Notes under the pieces: generated by a model
What the model was told of the DNA's origin: nothing
Database searches by the model: none
Seen by the model: only the letters and a program-made list of their open reading frames with translations
Translations under genes and position numbers: made by a program
Source: Candidatus Margulisiibacteriota bacterium
GTDB taxonomy: Bacteria; Margulisbacteria; Marinamargulisbacteria; DT-59
DNA: 5,715 bases
Assembly: GCA_013215865.1 (NCBI GenBank)
Contig: JABSQL010000351.1
Span: forward strand, 1-5,715
Reading direction: 5' to 3'
Shown: positions 1 through 5,378 of the stretch, one piece after another
Position numbering within the stretch: the stretch's first letter is position 1
How the letters are laid out: each line of letters opens with the position of its first letter

Positions 1-7
1 TCCTGAG

Positions 8-10
8 TAA
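8..10 (+). other. In-frame TAA stop interrupting lepA
   Basis: Reading the LepA frame leftwards gives Pro-Glu-stop-Ser-Gln-Ala-Leu-Gly-Phe-Gly. Escherichia coli LepA, from memory, reads EPESSSALGFG here, so the stop sits where a Ser or similar residue is expected. A TCA codon would become TAA by one base change. TAA also ends other genes in this window (the FliK-like gene and psd), so a reassigned code is not supported. Either the gene is a nonsense mutant or the base is a sequencing or assembly error. Only two codons of upstream context are available. Confidence 0.6.
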
Positions 11-811
11 TCCCAAGCCCTTGGTTTTGGGTATCGTTGCGGTTTTTTGGGGTTATTGCATCTCGAGATTATTCAAGAACGTTTAGAGCGTGAATTTGGT
101 ATTGATATTGTGGCGACTGCGCCAAATGTGACCTATAAAATTTCCAAAACCAATGGGGAAGTTATCATGATTGACAACCCAAATGATTTTCCACTACCTC
201 AGCAGATAGATAAAATGGAGGAACCCTTTGTGGGCCTATCTGTTATCGCACCCAATGACTATATGGGGGCAGTGATGGAACTGAGCAAAGAACATAGAGC
301 TATTTATATTAAATCAGAATTTATAGACTCAAAACGCCAGAACTTAATTTTTTCTATCCCTTTGAATGAAATTATTACCCAGTATTTTGATAAGTTGAAA
401 TCAAGAACCAAAGGGTATGCCAGTATGGACTATTGGTTAGAGGGGTATCAAGAAACCAAACTTGTGAAAGTAGACATGCTCATAAGTGGGGAGATTGTTG
501 ATGCTTTATCCTTTATTTCCCATAGAGATAAGGCCCCGGGATTGGCTCGAAAATTGGCTATAAAGCTAAAAGAAATTGTACCAAGACAGTTATTTGTCGT
601 GGCCATACAAGGGGCCATTGGTGGTAAGGTTATTGCTAGGGAGTCCATTGGCTCGATGGGAAAAGATGTGGCTGGAAAATGTTATGGTGGTGACATTACT
701 CGCAAAAACAAATTGAGGGAAAATCAAAAAAAGGGGAAAAAGAAAATGAAACAGATTGGCTCAGTGCATGTTCCCAAGGAAGCGTTTATGTCTATCCTAA
801 AACTCGACTAG
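11..811 (+). CDS. lepA: Elongation factor 4 (LepA), C-terminal part; gene runs off the left edge and has an in-frame TAA at 8-10
   Basis: LepA/EF-4 is a ribosome-binding translational GTPase of the cytoplasm that resembles EF-G and acts on stalled or mis-translocated ribosomes. Only about the last 266 of the usual ~600 residues are visible, so the GTPase domain is outside the window. The frame opens with SQALGFGYRCGFLGLLHLE, the highly conserved domain III segment of LepA. It continues through the EF-G domain V-like part (from about EEPFVGLSVIAPNDYMG) into the LepA-specific C-terminal domain, with VDMLISGEIVDALSFISHRD, KCYGGDITRKNKL and the basic KKGKKKMKQIG tail. These leave no doubt about the family. 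The codons before the stop (CCT GAG, Pro-Glu) also fit LepA, where the family reads PE-x-S-x-AL, so the TAA falls inside the gene and not before it. A TTG at 47 could start a fragment but has no ribosome binding site and lies inside the conserved motif. pabB follows 8 nt after the TAG stop. Confidence 0.93.
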   Translation, partial: SQALGFGYRCGFLGLLHLEIIQERLEREFGIDIVATAPNVTYKISKTNGEVIMIDNPNDFPLPQQIDKMEEPFVGLSVIAPNDYMGAVMELSKEHRAIYIKSEFIDSKRQNLIFSIPLNEIITQYFDKLKSRTKGYASMDYWLEGYQETKLVKVDMLISGEIVDALSFISHRDKAPGLARKLAIKLKEIVPRQLFVVAIQGAIGGKVIARESIGSMGKDVAGKCYGGDITRKNKLRENQKKGKKKMKQIGSVHVPKEAFMSILKLD

Positions 812-819
812 AGACAAAA

Positions 820-2181
820 ATGATAGACATTTCTCATTTTTCTGAAGATCATATTCTCAAATGCTTGGGCAGTACCCCTTATTTTGTGTATTTAGATAGT
901 TCAGACTTAGGGTCACAGAATCGAGATTTGTCCATTATGGGGATGTCTCCTTTTCTAATATTAAAGGTAGAAAAAGGGGTTATTACACGTATAGAAGGTG
1001 ACCATTCTTTCGAAATAGAAGGAAACCCTTTTGAGATATTGCAAACAGAAATAGAGAAATATGCTAGCCGCTATAAGGCTATAGAGTTGCCTTTTTCAGG
1101 GGGGGCGATTGGGTATTTTTCTTACGAAGCTGCACGATATATACATGACTTTTCTTATTTAGAAGATAAAGGGCCATTACCAGAAATGTGGTGGGGTTTT
1201 TATTCAACATTTATTGTTATTGATCATATTTTGGAACGAAAGTGGCTTGTTTCTTTAGAATCAGATAAATCAGAAAATGTTGTTTTAGAATCTCTTATGC
1301 ACCAAAGTTGGGTGCGAGATGACAGTGTGGTATGTGGACCTGTATCCCCCAGTATGTCCAAATCAGAGTATTTGGATAAAATTATAAAAGTAAAAAAGCA
1401 TATTAAAGAGGGCGATATCTATCAAGCCAATATTTCTTATCGGTACCAAGGGAGCATAGAGGGTTCTCCCCTCCGGCTGTACAGAGCACTCAGACAGCAA
1501 AGTCCGGCCCCTTTCTCTGCTTATTTCAATCTATCCCGTCAGCATATTTTGAGCAGTTCCCCAGAGCGGTTTGTTCGTGTCCAGGGAAACCATATTCAAG
1601 TAAACCCAATCAAAGGGACTGCCCCAAGAGGTTCCACTCCAGAAGCCGATATTGAAAACAAGCGAATGTTGATAGAGTCTGAAAAAGATAATGCAGAACT
1701 ATTAATGATTATAGATCTAATGCGTCATGATTTGGGTCATTTATGTAAATGGGGATCTATTAGCGTGCCTAAGTTGGTTAAAGTCGAAACATATTCAAAT
1801 GTTTTTCAATTGGTGGGTTCTATTGAAGGCAAATTAAAACCAGGTATTGTGGGGTTAGAAGTGATGAAGACCCTTATTCCAGGGGGGTCTGTGACGGGGA
1901 CTCCCAAAATCAGGTCTGCCCAGCTTATAAATGAAGTTGAGACGGTATCACGAAATGTGTACACTGGCATGATGGGGTATATAGGGTTTAATGGGAACAT
2001 GGATTTTAATATTGCGATTAGAACGATGTATATAGATAAAAATAGTCTCTATTTTCATGTGGGAGGGGGCATTGTTGCAGATTCCAATCCTGAAAGTGAG
2101 TACGAAGAAACGTGTTATAAGGCAGAGGGAATGCTGTCAACAATTCATGCATTTCAAACTGAGCATCATTATCATGAATGA
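820..2181 (+). CDS. pabB: Aminodeoxychorismate synthase component I (PabB)
   Basis: PabB is a cytoplasmic enzyme that converts chorismate plus ammonia to 4-amino-4-deoxychorismate, the first step to p-aminobenzoate and folate. The 453 residues match the family length. An N-terminal Anth_synt_I_N-like region (about 10-145, with SGGAIGYFSYEAAR at 93-106) precedes the chorismate-binding domain (about 180-445). Visible motifs are EGDIYQAN (197-204), SSSPERF (245-251), PIKGT (263-267), ESEKDNAELLMIIDLM (286-301), PGGSVTGTPK (354-363) and GGGIVADSNPESEYEE (415-430). Lys265 in PIKGT is the residue that separates PabB from anthranilate synthase TrpE, which has PIAGT. The usual RNDLGR signature reads RHDLGH (302-307), which is odd. 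The ATG at 820 follows lepA by 8 nt with only a weak GAGAC-like ribosome binding site, so translation may be coupled to lepA. No glutaminase (pabA) is present here. The next gene, pabC, is its pathway partner and supports the call over TrpE or isochorismate synthase. Confidence 0.93.
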   Translation: MIDISHFSEDHILKCLGSTPYFVYLDSSDLGSQNRDLSIMGMSPFLILKVEKGVITRIEGDHSFEIEGNPFEILQTEIEKYASRYKAIELPFSGGAIGYFSYEAARYIHDFSYLEDKGPLPEMWWGFYSTFIVIDHILERKWLVSLESDKSENVVLESLMHQSWVRDDSVVCGPVSPSMSKSEYLDKIIKVKKHIKEGDIYQANISYRYQGSIEGSPLRLYRALRQQSPAPFSAYFNLSRQHILSSSPERFVRVQGNHIQVNPIKGTAPRGSTPEADIENKRMLIESEKDNAELLMIIDLMRHDLGHLCKWGSISVPKLVKVETYSNVFQLVGSIEGKLKPGIVGLEVMKTLIPGGSVTGTPKIRSAQLINEVETVSRNVYTGMMGYIGFNGNMDFNIAIRTMYIDKNSLYFHVGGGIVADSNPESEYEETCYKAEGMLSTIHAFQTEHHYHE

Positions 2182-2995
2182 GGTATTACAGTATATCGCT
2201 TTTAATTTAGAAATAGTTTCGAAAGAAACCCTAAGCTTTCCTTTTGAAGATCCGGGGTATTTATTGGGCACAGGGTTATTTGAAACTGTTTTGATTGAAA
2301 ATGGACAGCCTGTTTTATTAGATGATCATGTTGATAGAATGAAGAAAAGTGCCGATGCGTTTAAATTAGAATTTCCTTATACACTACGAGATGTTGGAAA
2401 AATGGTTTCTAATTTGATCCTCCAAAACAATGTGAAACGGGCCCGAATGAATGGGTATCTCACGCCAGGTAGTCACAAACCAAATCTAATGATGATGCTA
2501 AGATCCTTGCCTGATAACTATCATGAGGAAACCCTTACAGTGGAGCTCAAACAAGAAACCGTCCCCAGTTCTTGGTTAAATGAACATAAAACCAAAGGAT
2601 ATATAAAAGCCTATGTAGAACGGCTGGGTATGAAGACTGATGATGTTATTTTATATGATTCGGATGGCTTTATATTGGAAGCGTCATATGCCAATGTTTT
2701 TTTTGCAAAGGGGGAGACGCTTTATACACCGCCTGTTCACCATATTTTACCGGGTGTTACCCGCCAATGGATCCTCGATCAACAAAAGCAGTTACAGGTA
2801 GAAGTGGTTGAAGAGAAAATTCATAAAGACACTCTAGAGACATATGATGAGGTTTTTTTGACCAGTTCCACCCGATTGATTGGAATTGTGTCAGAAATAG
2901 TGGGTCAGGAGCTTCGGTCGAAAACCCTTACAAAACAAATTAAAGACAGGGTTTTGTTAAAACTGAGCGAGAATGGTTTGGCCGCCCTTCACTGA
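2174..2995 (+). CDS. pabC: Aminodeoxychorismate lyase (PabC), class IV PLP aminotransferase fold
   Basis: PabC removes pyruvate from 4-amino-4-deoxychorismate to give p-aminobenzoate, using pyridoxal phosphate in the cytoplasm. The 273-residue protein has the fold-type IV pattern: LLGTGLFETV (30-39), DHVDRM (51-56), HKTKGYIKAYVERLG (138-152) with Lys139 as the probable PLP lysine, DGFILEASYANVFF (164-177) with Glu169, ILPGVTRQWIL (191-201) and the late EVFLTSST (226-233). Length and motifs also fit D-amino-acid and branched-chain aminotransferases; the position right after pabB decides for PabC. The frame is open upstream to 2057, but those residues lie inside pabB and look unlike the family. 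The ATG at 2174 places the first strand correctly and overlaps the end of pabB by 8 nt (ATGAATGA), a typical coupled start; no good ribosome binding site is visible, which fits coupling. The last 39 bp overlap the end of psd on the other strand. Confidence 0.88.
   Translation: MNEVLQYIAFNLEIVSKETLSFPFEDPGYLLGTGLFETVLIENGQPVLLDDHVDRMKKSADAFKLEFPYTLRDVGKMVSNLILQNNVKRARMNGYLTPGSHKPNLMMMLRSLPDNYHEETLTVELKQETVPSSWLNEHKTKGYIKAYVERLGMKTDDVILYDSDGFILEASYANVFFAKGETLYTPPVHHILPGVTRQWILDQQKQLQVEVVEEKIHKDTLETYDEVFLTSSTRLIGIVSEIVGQELRSKTLTKQIKDRVLLKLSENGLAALH
2921..2955 (-). terminator. Candidate hairpin terminator for psd, inside the pabC 3' end
   Basis: AAAACCCT (2921-2928) and AGGGTTTT (2948-2955) are perfect 8-bp inverted repeats separated by 19 nt. 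Read on the - strand the hairpin begins one nucleotide after the psd stop codon, and its distal arm ends in four T. The position is right for an intrinsic terminator. The long loop, only three G:C pairs and the short T tract make it weak. It lies within pabC coding sequence, so it could be chance. Confidence 0.33.
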
Positions 2996-3571
2996 TTGGC
3001 CTTTTTGAATCAAGATATTCGCATTTTTAGGAACATATAAATCTGTACGAGAGGAGAACTTGATAATCCCAAATTTTGAGCCTGCAGAAACGGGCTCATT
3101 CTTATTTAGATAATTCACAATCCGTCTGGCCAGTAATCCCGCGATTTGGACAACCTTCATGGGTCCTTCATGAGTATCTAAAACCGTTTCCATACGTTCA
3201 TTTTTCATATCGATATCTTTGATAAATGCCGCATGAAATTTGCCGCGTGTATAGGTTTTAGATCGTACGGTTCCTTTAAATGGGATACGGTTAATATGGA
3301 CATTAAATACAGATAAAAATATTACAATTTGATGATAGGGTTTGCCTTCAAATGTGGTTTCTTTGATGTCAGTGATGGTGCCATCTGCAGGTGATAATAC
3401 AGCCTTAGGATCTGTAGGAATGATTCTTTTGGGGTCTCTAAAAAAACAACACATAAATAGAGCAATAATCAGAGAAATAGCGCCACTGATAGTGAATTTT
3501 AAACCGAATAAAATGACGGATAAAATGGCAAAAATAGAAATAAATATAAAACCTTCTTTTGCAATTTTCAT
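2957..3571 (-). CDS. psd: Phosphatidylserine decarboxylase, short PSD-A-type proenzyme
   Basis: Psd is a membrane-bound pyruvoyl enzyme that decarboxylates phosphatidylserine to phosphatidylethanolamine. The 204 residues fit the short PSD-A (archaeal-type) branch. Two hydrophobic segments (about 8-24 and 26-44) are followed by FFRDP (43-47), LSPADG (59-64, catalytic Asp63), VFNVHINRIP (88-97, catalytic His92), YTRGKFHAA (107-115) and AGSKFGIIKFSSRTDLYVP (163-181). In this family the proenzyme cuts itself at a Gly-Ser in the segment usually written FGSR, and the Ser becomes the pyruvoyl group. Here it reads F-S-S-R, so Ser174 is kept but residue 173 is Ser, not Gly. Cleavage would leave a 31-residue alpha chain. 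The frame is open to 3751, but the extra 60 residues cross the divergent region and the neighbouring gene; MKIAKEGF at 3571 matches usual PSD-A starts. No clear ribosome binding site is visible. A phosphatidylserine synthase gene is not in the window. Confidence 0.9.
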   Translation of the reverse strand: MKIAKEGFIFISIFAILSVILFGLKFTISGAISLIIALFMCCFFRDPKRIIPTDPKAVLSPADGTITDIKETTFEGKPYHQIVIFLSVFNVHINRIPFKGTVRSKTYTRGKFHAAFIKDIDMKNERMETVLDTHEGPMKVVQIAGLLARRIVNYLNKNEPVSAGSKFGIIKFSSRTDLYVPKNANILIQKGQSVKGGQTILAQF

Positions 3572-3586
3572 GTGGGAAGTTACTAT

Positions 3587-3592
3587 ATCATA
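3587..3592 (-). promoter_or_regulatory. Possible -10 element for psd
   Basis: On the - strand the hexamer TATGAT lies 15 nt before the psd ATG and matches the TATAAT consensus at five of six positions. No convincing -35 hexamer lies at the usual spacing. A second weak combination (TTGTAC, 17 nt, TAAAGT) lies slightly further upstream. The region is A+T-rich, so such matches are expected by chance. It is recorded because psd must be transcribed from this divergent region. Confidence 0.22.
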
Positions 3593-3662
3593 GTTCACTT
3601 TAAATACCAGTAATAATTCGTACAAGATAAAGAATGAAGGTTTCGTTACCCTAAATGAGGGG

Positions 3663-3686
3663 AATATACTATAATAGGGGTATATT
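3663..3686 (+). promoter_or_regulatory. Inverted repeat over the -10 region and ribosome binding site of the FliK-like gene
   Basis: AATATAC (3663-3669) and GTATATT (3680-3686) form a perfect 7-bp dyad with a 10-nt spacer, ending directly before the ATG at 3687. The spacer holds a TATAAT (3670-3675) and most of the AGGGG ribosome binding site (3676-3680). Overlapping TATACT (3665-3670) and TATAAT could act as -10 boxes, but transcripts from them would start at or after the ribosome binding site, so the true promoter may lie further upstream. The dyad could be an operator, or a weak A:U-rich mRNA hairpin around the binding site. No sigma-28-type flagellar promoter was recognised. Confidence 0.35.
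3676..3680 (+). promoter_or_regulatory. Ribosome binding site AGGGG of the FliK-like gene
   Basis: AGGGG lies six nucleotides before the ATG at 3687 and supports that start. It is the clearest ribosome binding site in the window and sits in the spacer and right-arm edge of the inverted repeat. Confidence 0.6.
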
Positions 3687-4988
3687 ATGTCCAGTATTAA
3701 TAAAGGTAGTGGTGGTGGTATCCATCCGGGTGCACCCGTTATATGGCCCACTACGAAAGAAAAAACAAAGCAGTCTGAATCTGTTCAGCAATCACAATCA
3801 AGCGAAGAATCACAGGCATCTACAACCAGTATTTCTACGTCATCTTCTGCTGCACAAGCGGCTTCTACAGCCGCATCTTCTTCTGCAGCTCAAGCGACTG
3901 CAGCTCAGGCTCAGGAAACAACTGCAAGGCCCATGTCAATGTCTGATGTGGTTGAACAGTTACTGAAACTCAATATTCCAAGTACAAAAGAAAATCAACA
4001 GCTTGCTTCTTCCATGATGCAATTTGGTGTTGAATTGTCTGAAGGCAATTTCGAAGCGTTATTCAAACTGCTGAAAGGTAAAAAACAAAAGAACGCCATG
4101 GAGTCAGCGGTAGTATCTTTATCTAAAGGATTAAAAGAATCCTCTAAATCTGTTGATTTTCTGTCATCTTTCTTGGCAGAGAATCCCAAGTTGCAGGCAC
4201 AAACCCTTCAGCTTCAGATGGCCATGTCTCAATTGAATTCAGTGATCAGTCAAAATCAGCAGCTTTTAAATCCTGGTTTAGCGAGTAGTTTGGCCCAGAT
4301 TCTTTCAACCTTAGACGAAGAGCTAAAGAAATTTTCCAAAAAGGGCAAAAAAGAAGATGCGCTCATACCTGCTAAAATGAAGCGTGGGGAACTCCTTAAA
4401 GATGTGAATGCGCTTTTGAACTTTCTAAAAGGAATTGAAAAGAAATTAGATGATTCAGGTAAAGGAAAATCAAAGGAAGCAATGGAACTGAAAGAGAAAA
4501 TTAATACACTGGAGAAGCAGTTATCTGGGTTTATGGGGAATATGGCATCCCAGTCTATTTTATCTCGGAGTTCAGAACGGTCCAGTTCTGAATTGCCAGA
4601 GAATTTTGCTTTTTGGCAAATTCCCAATTTGATGGCTAAGCAGGTATCAAACATTGATATTCTGGTTAAAAAAGATGAAAATGACGAAGAAGGTCGCATT
4701 GATCCAGAAAAAACAAAGATTATACTCAGGCTGGAAACGGTGGATCTTGGGGAGCTGACTATAGAGATTGTCGTGAAGGATAAGCGCGTCTGGTACATTT
4801 TTAATTCTCAACGTGAAAAAACCAAAAAAATTATAGAATTAAATACAAAGAATTTAAAAGATCAAATGGAAGCCATTGATTATGTCATGATAGGACTTAA
4901 AGCGGTTATGAAAAAAGTAGACGTTAACAAATATATATTGCCAAAGCTTGACTTAGACGGGTACAAGCGGATCAACACGGAAGTATAA
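3687..4988 (+). CDS. FliK-like protein (flagellar hook-length control C-terminal domain)
   Basis: This 433-residue protein is probably a relative of the hook-length control protein FliK (YlqG-like architecture), which is exported and touches FlhB to switch export substrate. Residues 1-82 are disordered and rich in Ser, Ala, Gln and Thr, with SSSAAQA repeated at 52-58 and 64-70. Residues 84-290 look mainly helical and Lys/Leu/Gln-rich, like a ruler or coiled segment. The C-terminal part (about 305-412) resembles the FliK C domain: FWQIPNLMAKQ (309-319), then IILRLETVDLGELTIEIVV (345-363) as the LxLxPxxLGxVxVxL-like core, VWYIFNSQREKTKKIIE (368-384) and LKDQMEAIDYVMIGLKAV (390-407). There is no signal peptide or membrane segment. 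The next gene encodes an FlhB C-domain-like protein and starts within this stop codon, which strongly supports the assignment. The FliK match rests on pattern only, and true hook control is not shown; no other flagellar genes are visible. Confidence 0.7.
   Translation: MSSINKGSGGGIHPGAPVIWPTTKEKTKQSESVQQSQSSEESQASTTSISTSSSAAQAASTAASSSAAQATAAQAQETTARPMSMSDVVEQLLKLNIPSTKENQQLASSMMQFGVELSEGNFEALFKLLKGKKQKNAMESAVVSLSKGLKESSKSVDFLSSFLAENPKLQAQTLQLQMAMSQLNSVISQNQQLLNPGLASSLAQILSTLDEELKKFSKKGKKEDALIPAKMKRGELLKDVNALLNFLKGIEKKLDDSGKGKSKEAMELKEKINTLEKQLSGFMGNMASQSILSRSSERSSSELPENFAFWQIPNLMAKQVSNIDILVKKDENDEEGRIDPEKTKIILRLETVDLGELTIEIVVKDKRVWYIFNSQREKTKKIIELNTKNLKDQMEAIDYVMIGLKAVMKKVDVNKYILPKLDLDGYKRINTEV
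3840..3911 (+). repeat. Ser/Ala/Gln low-complexity repeat in the FliK-like gene
   Basis: Codons 52-75 encode two imperfect 12-residue units, SSSAAQAASTAA and SSSAAQATAAQA. The DNA copies differ at synonymous positions, so the repeat is old or selected at the protein level. It lies in the disordered N-terminal region, where FliK-type proteins are usually variable in sequence and length. Confidence 0.6.
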
Positions 4989-5365
4989 TGGCTGAAGAAT
5001 CACCATTTCTGAAACGCAAGAAAAAGCCAAAAATCAGAAAACGACTGGATGAGCTCAATATTGAGAATAAAGAGAACCTATTAGCGGCTGCGGTTAAATA
5101 TAATATTAAATCAGATGTGGCGCCCAAAATATTGGTTTCTGGAAAGGGGTCTATAGCTGAGGAAATTGTCAAGCTTGCAGAAGAGCATAAAGTGCCGTTA
5201 TATGAAGACCCAACGTTAGTGGCATTATTGTCGAAGTTGGAAATGGATACAGAGATACCCGCTCAACTGTATGGACTTGTTGCGGAAGTATTGGCATTTG
5301 TGTATCAATTAGAAAACTTGGCGAAGAAAAAAGAACAAATTAAGAAACGATTTAAAAACTTATAG
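4988..5365 (+). CDS. Stand-alone FlhB C-terminal-domain protein (FhlB/YlqH-like), no NPTH motif
   Basis: FlhB/YscU-family proteins are the export switch of flagellar and type III secretion systems; this 125-residue protein corresponds to their cytoplasmic C-terminal domain only. After a basic N-terminus (FLKRKKKPKIRKRL, 7-20), residues 33-108 follow the family closely: AAAVKYN (33-39, like AVALKYN), APKILVSGKG (45-54), AEEIVKLAEEHKVPLYEDPTL (58-77) and EIPAQLYGLVAEVLAFVYQL (89-108). The four FlhB membrane helices are absent. The self-cleavage motif NPTH is replaced by KENL (28-31), so no autocleavage is expected. Such short FhlB proteins, known next to FliK-like genes in Bacillus and relatives, may replace the FlhB C domain in binding FliK. 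The ATG overlaps the upstream TAA by one base (TAATG), indicating translational coupling. It is not a broken flhB: the start, reading frame and basic N-terminus are intact. Confidence 0.86.
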   Translation: MAEESPFLKRKKKPKIRKRLDELNIENKENLLAAAVKYNIKSDVAPKILVSGKGSIAEEIVKLAEEHKVPLYEDPTLVALLSKLEMDTEIPAQLYGLVAEVLAFVYQLENLAKKKEQIKKRFKNL

Positions 5366-5370
5366 AAAGG
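5365..5370 (+). promoter_or_regulatory. Ribosome binding site GAAAGG deciding a TTG start
   Basis: GAAAGG begins on the last base of the fhlB-like stop codon and is followed by 8 nt before the TTG at 5379. No ATG or GTG in that frame offers a better start for the signal-peptide gene; the GTG at 5394 would cut into the hydrophobic core. Confidence 0.5.
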
Positions 5371-5378
5371 TCAAAATA

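Noticed and set aside
47..49. TTG at 47 as the true start of the lepA reading frame
   Set aside because: It lies within the conserved CGFLGLLH motif, has no ribosome binding site, and upstream codons in frame still encode LepA back to the TAA at 8-10.
2057..2173. Upstream extension of pabC to an earlier start at 2057
   Set aside because: The extra 39 residues overlap pabB coding sequence in another frame and do not resemble class IV aminotransferases; the ATG at 2174 gives the normal family length.
820..2181. Anthranilate synthase TrpE or isochorismate synthase instead of PabB
   Set aside because: The PIKGT motif with Lys265 and the adjacent pabC favour aminodeoxychorismate synthase; TrpE has PIAGT.
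2980..3006. GGCC ... GGCC plus TTTTT as a terminator for pabC
   Set aside because: The stem is only four base pairs with a 14-nt loop, too weak to call alone; it is mentioned only in the convergent-overlap finding.
3572..3751. Upstream extension of psd to 3751 on the - strand
   Set aside because: The extra 60 residues cross the divergent intergenic region and the start of the FliK-like gene; MKIAKEGF at 3571 fits usual PSD-A N-termini.
3655..3966. 103-codon + strand frame over the N-terminus of the FliK-like gene
   Set aside because: It is an out-of-frame reading of the low-complexity Ser/Ala/Gln region, giving Leu/Arg/Gln-rich sequence, and has no supporting features.
4256..4798. 180-codon open frame on the - strand within the FliK-like gene
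   Set aside because: It is Ser/Phe-rich antisense shadow sequence without motifs or a ribosome binding site, opposite a gene with good context.
4988..5365. Truncated flhB pseudogene
   Set aside because: The gene has a coupled start, an intact frame and a full FlhB C-domain with a basic N-terminus, matching known short FhlB/YlqH-type proteins and not a broken flhB.
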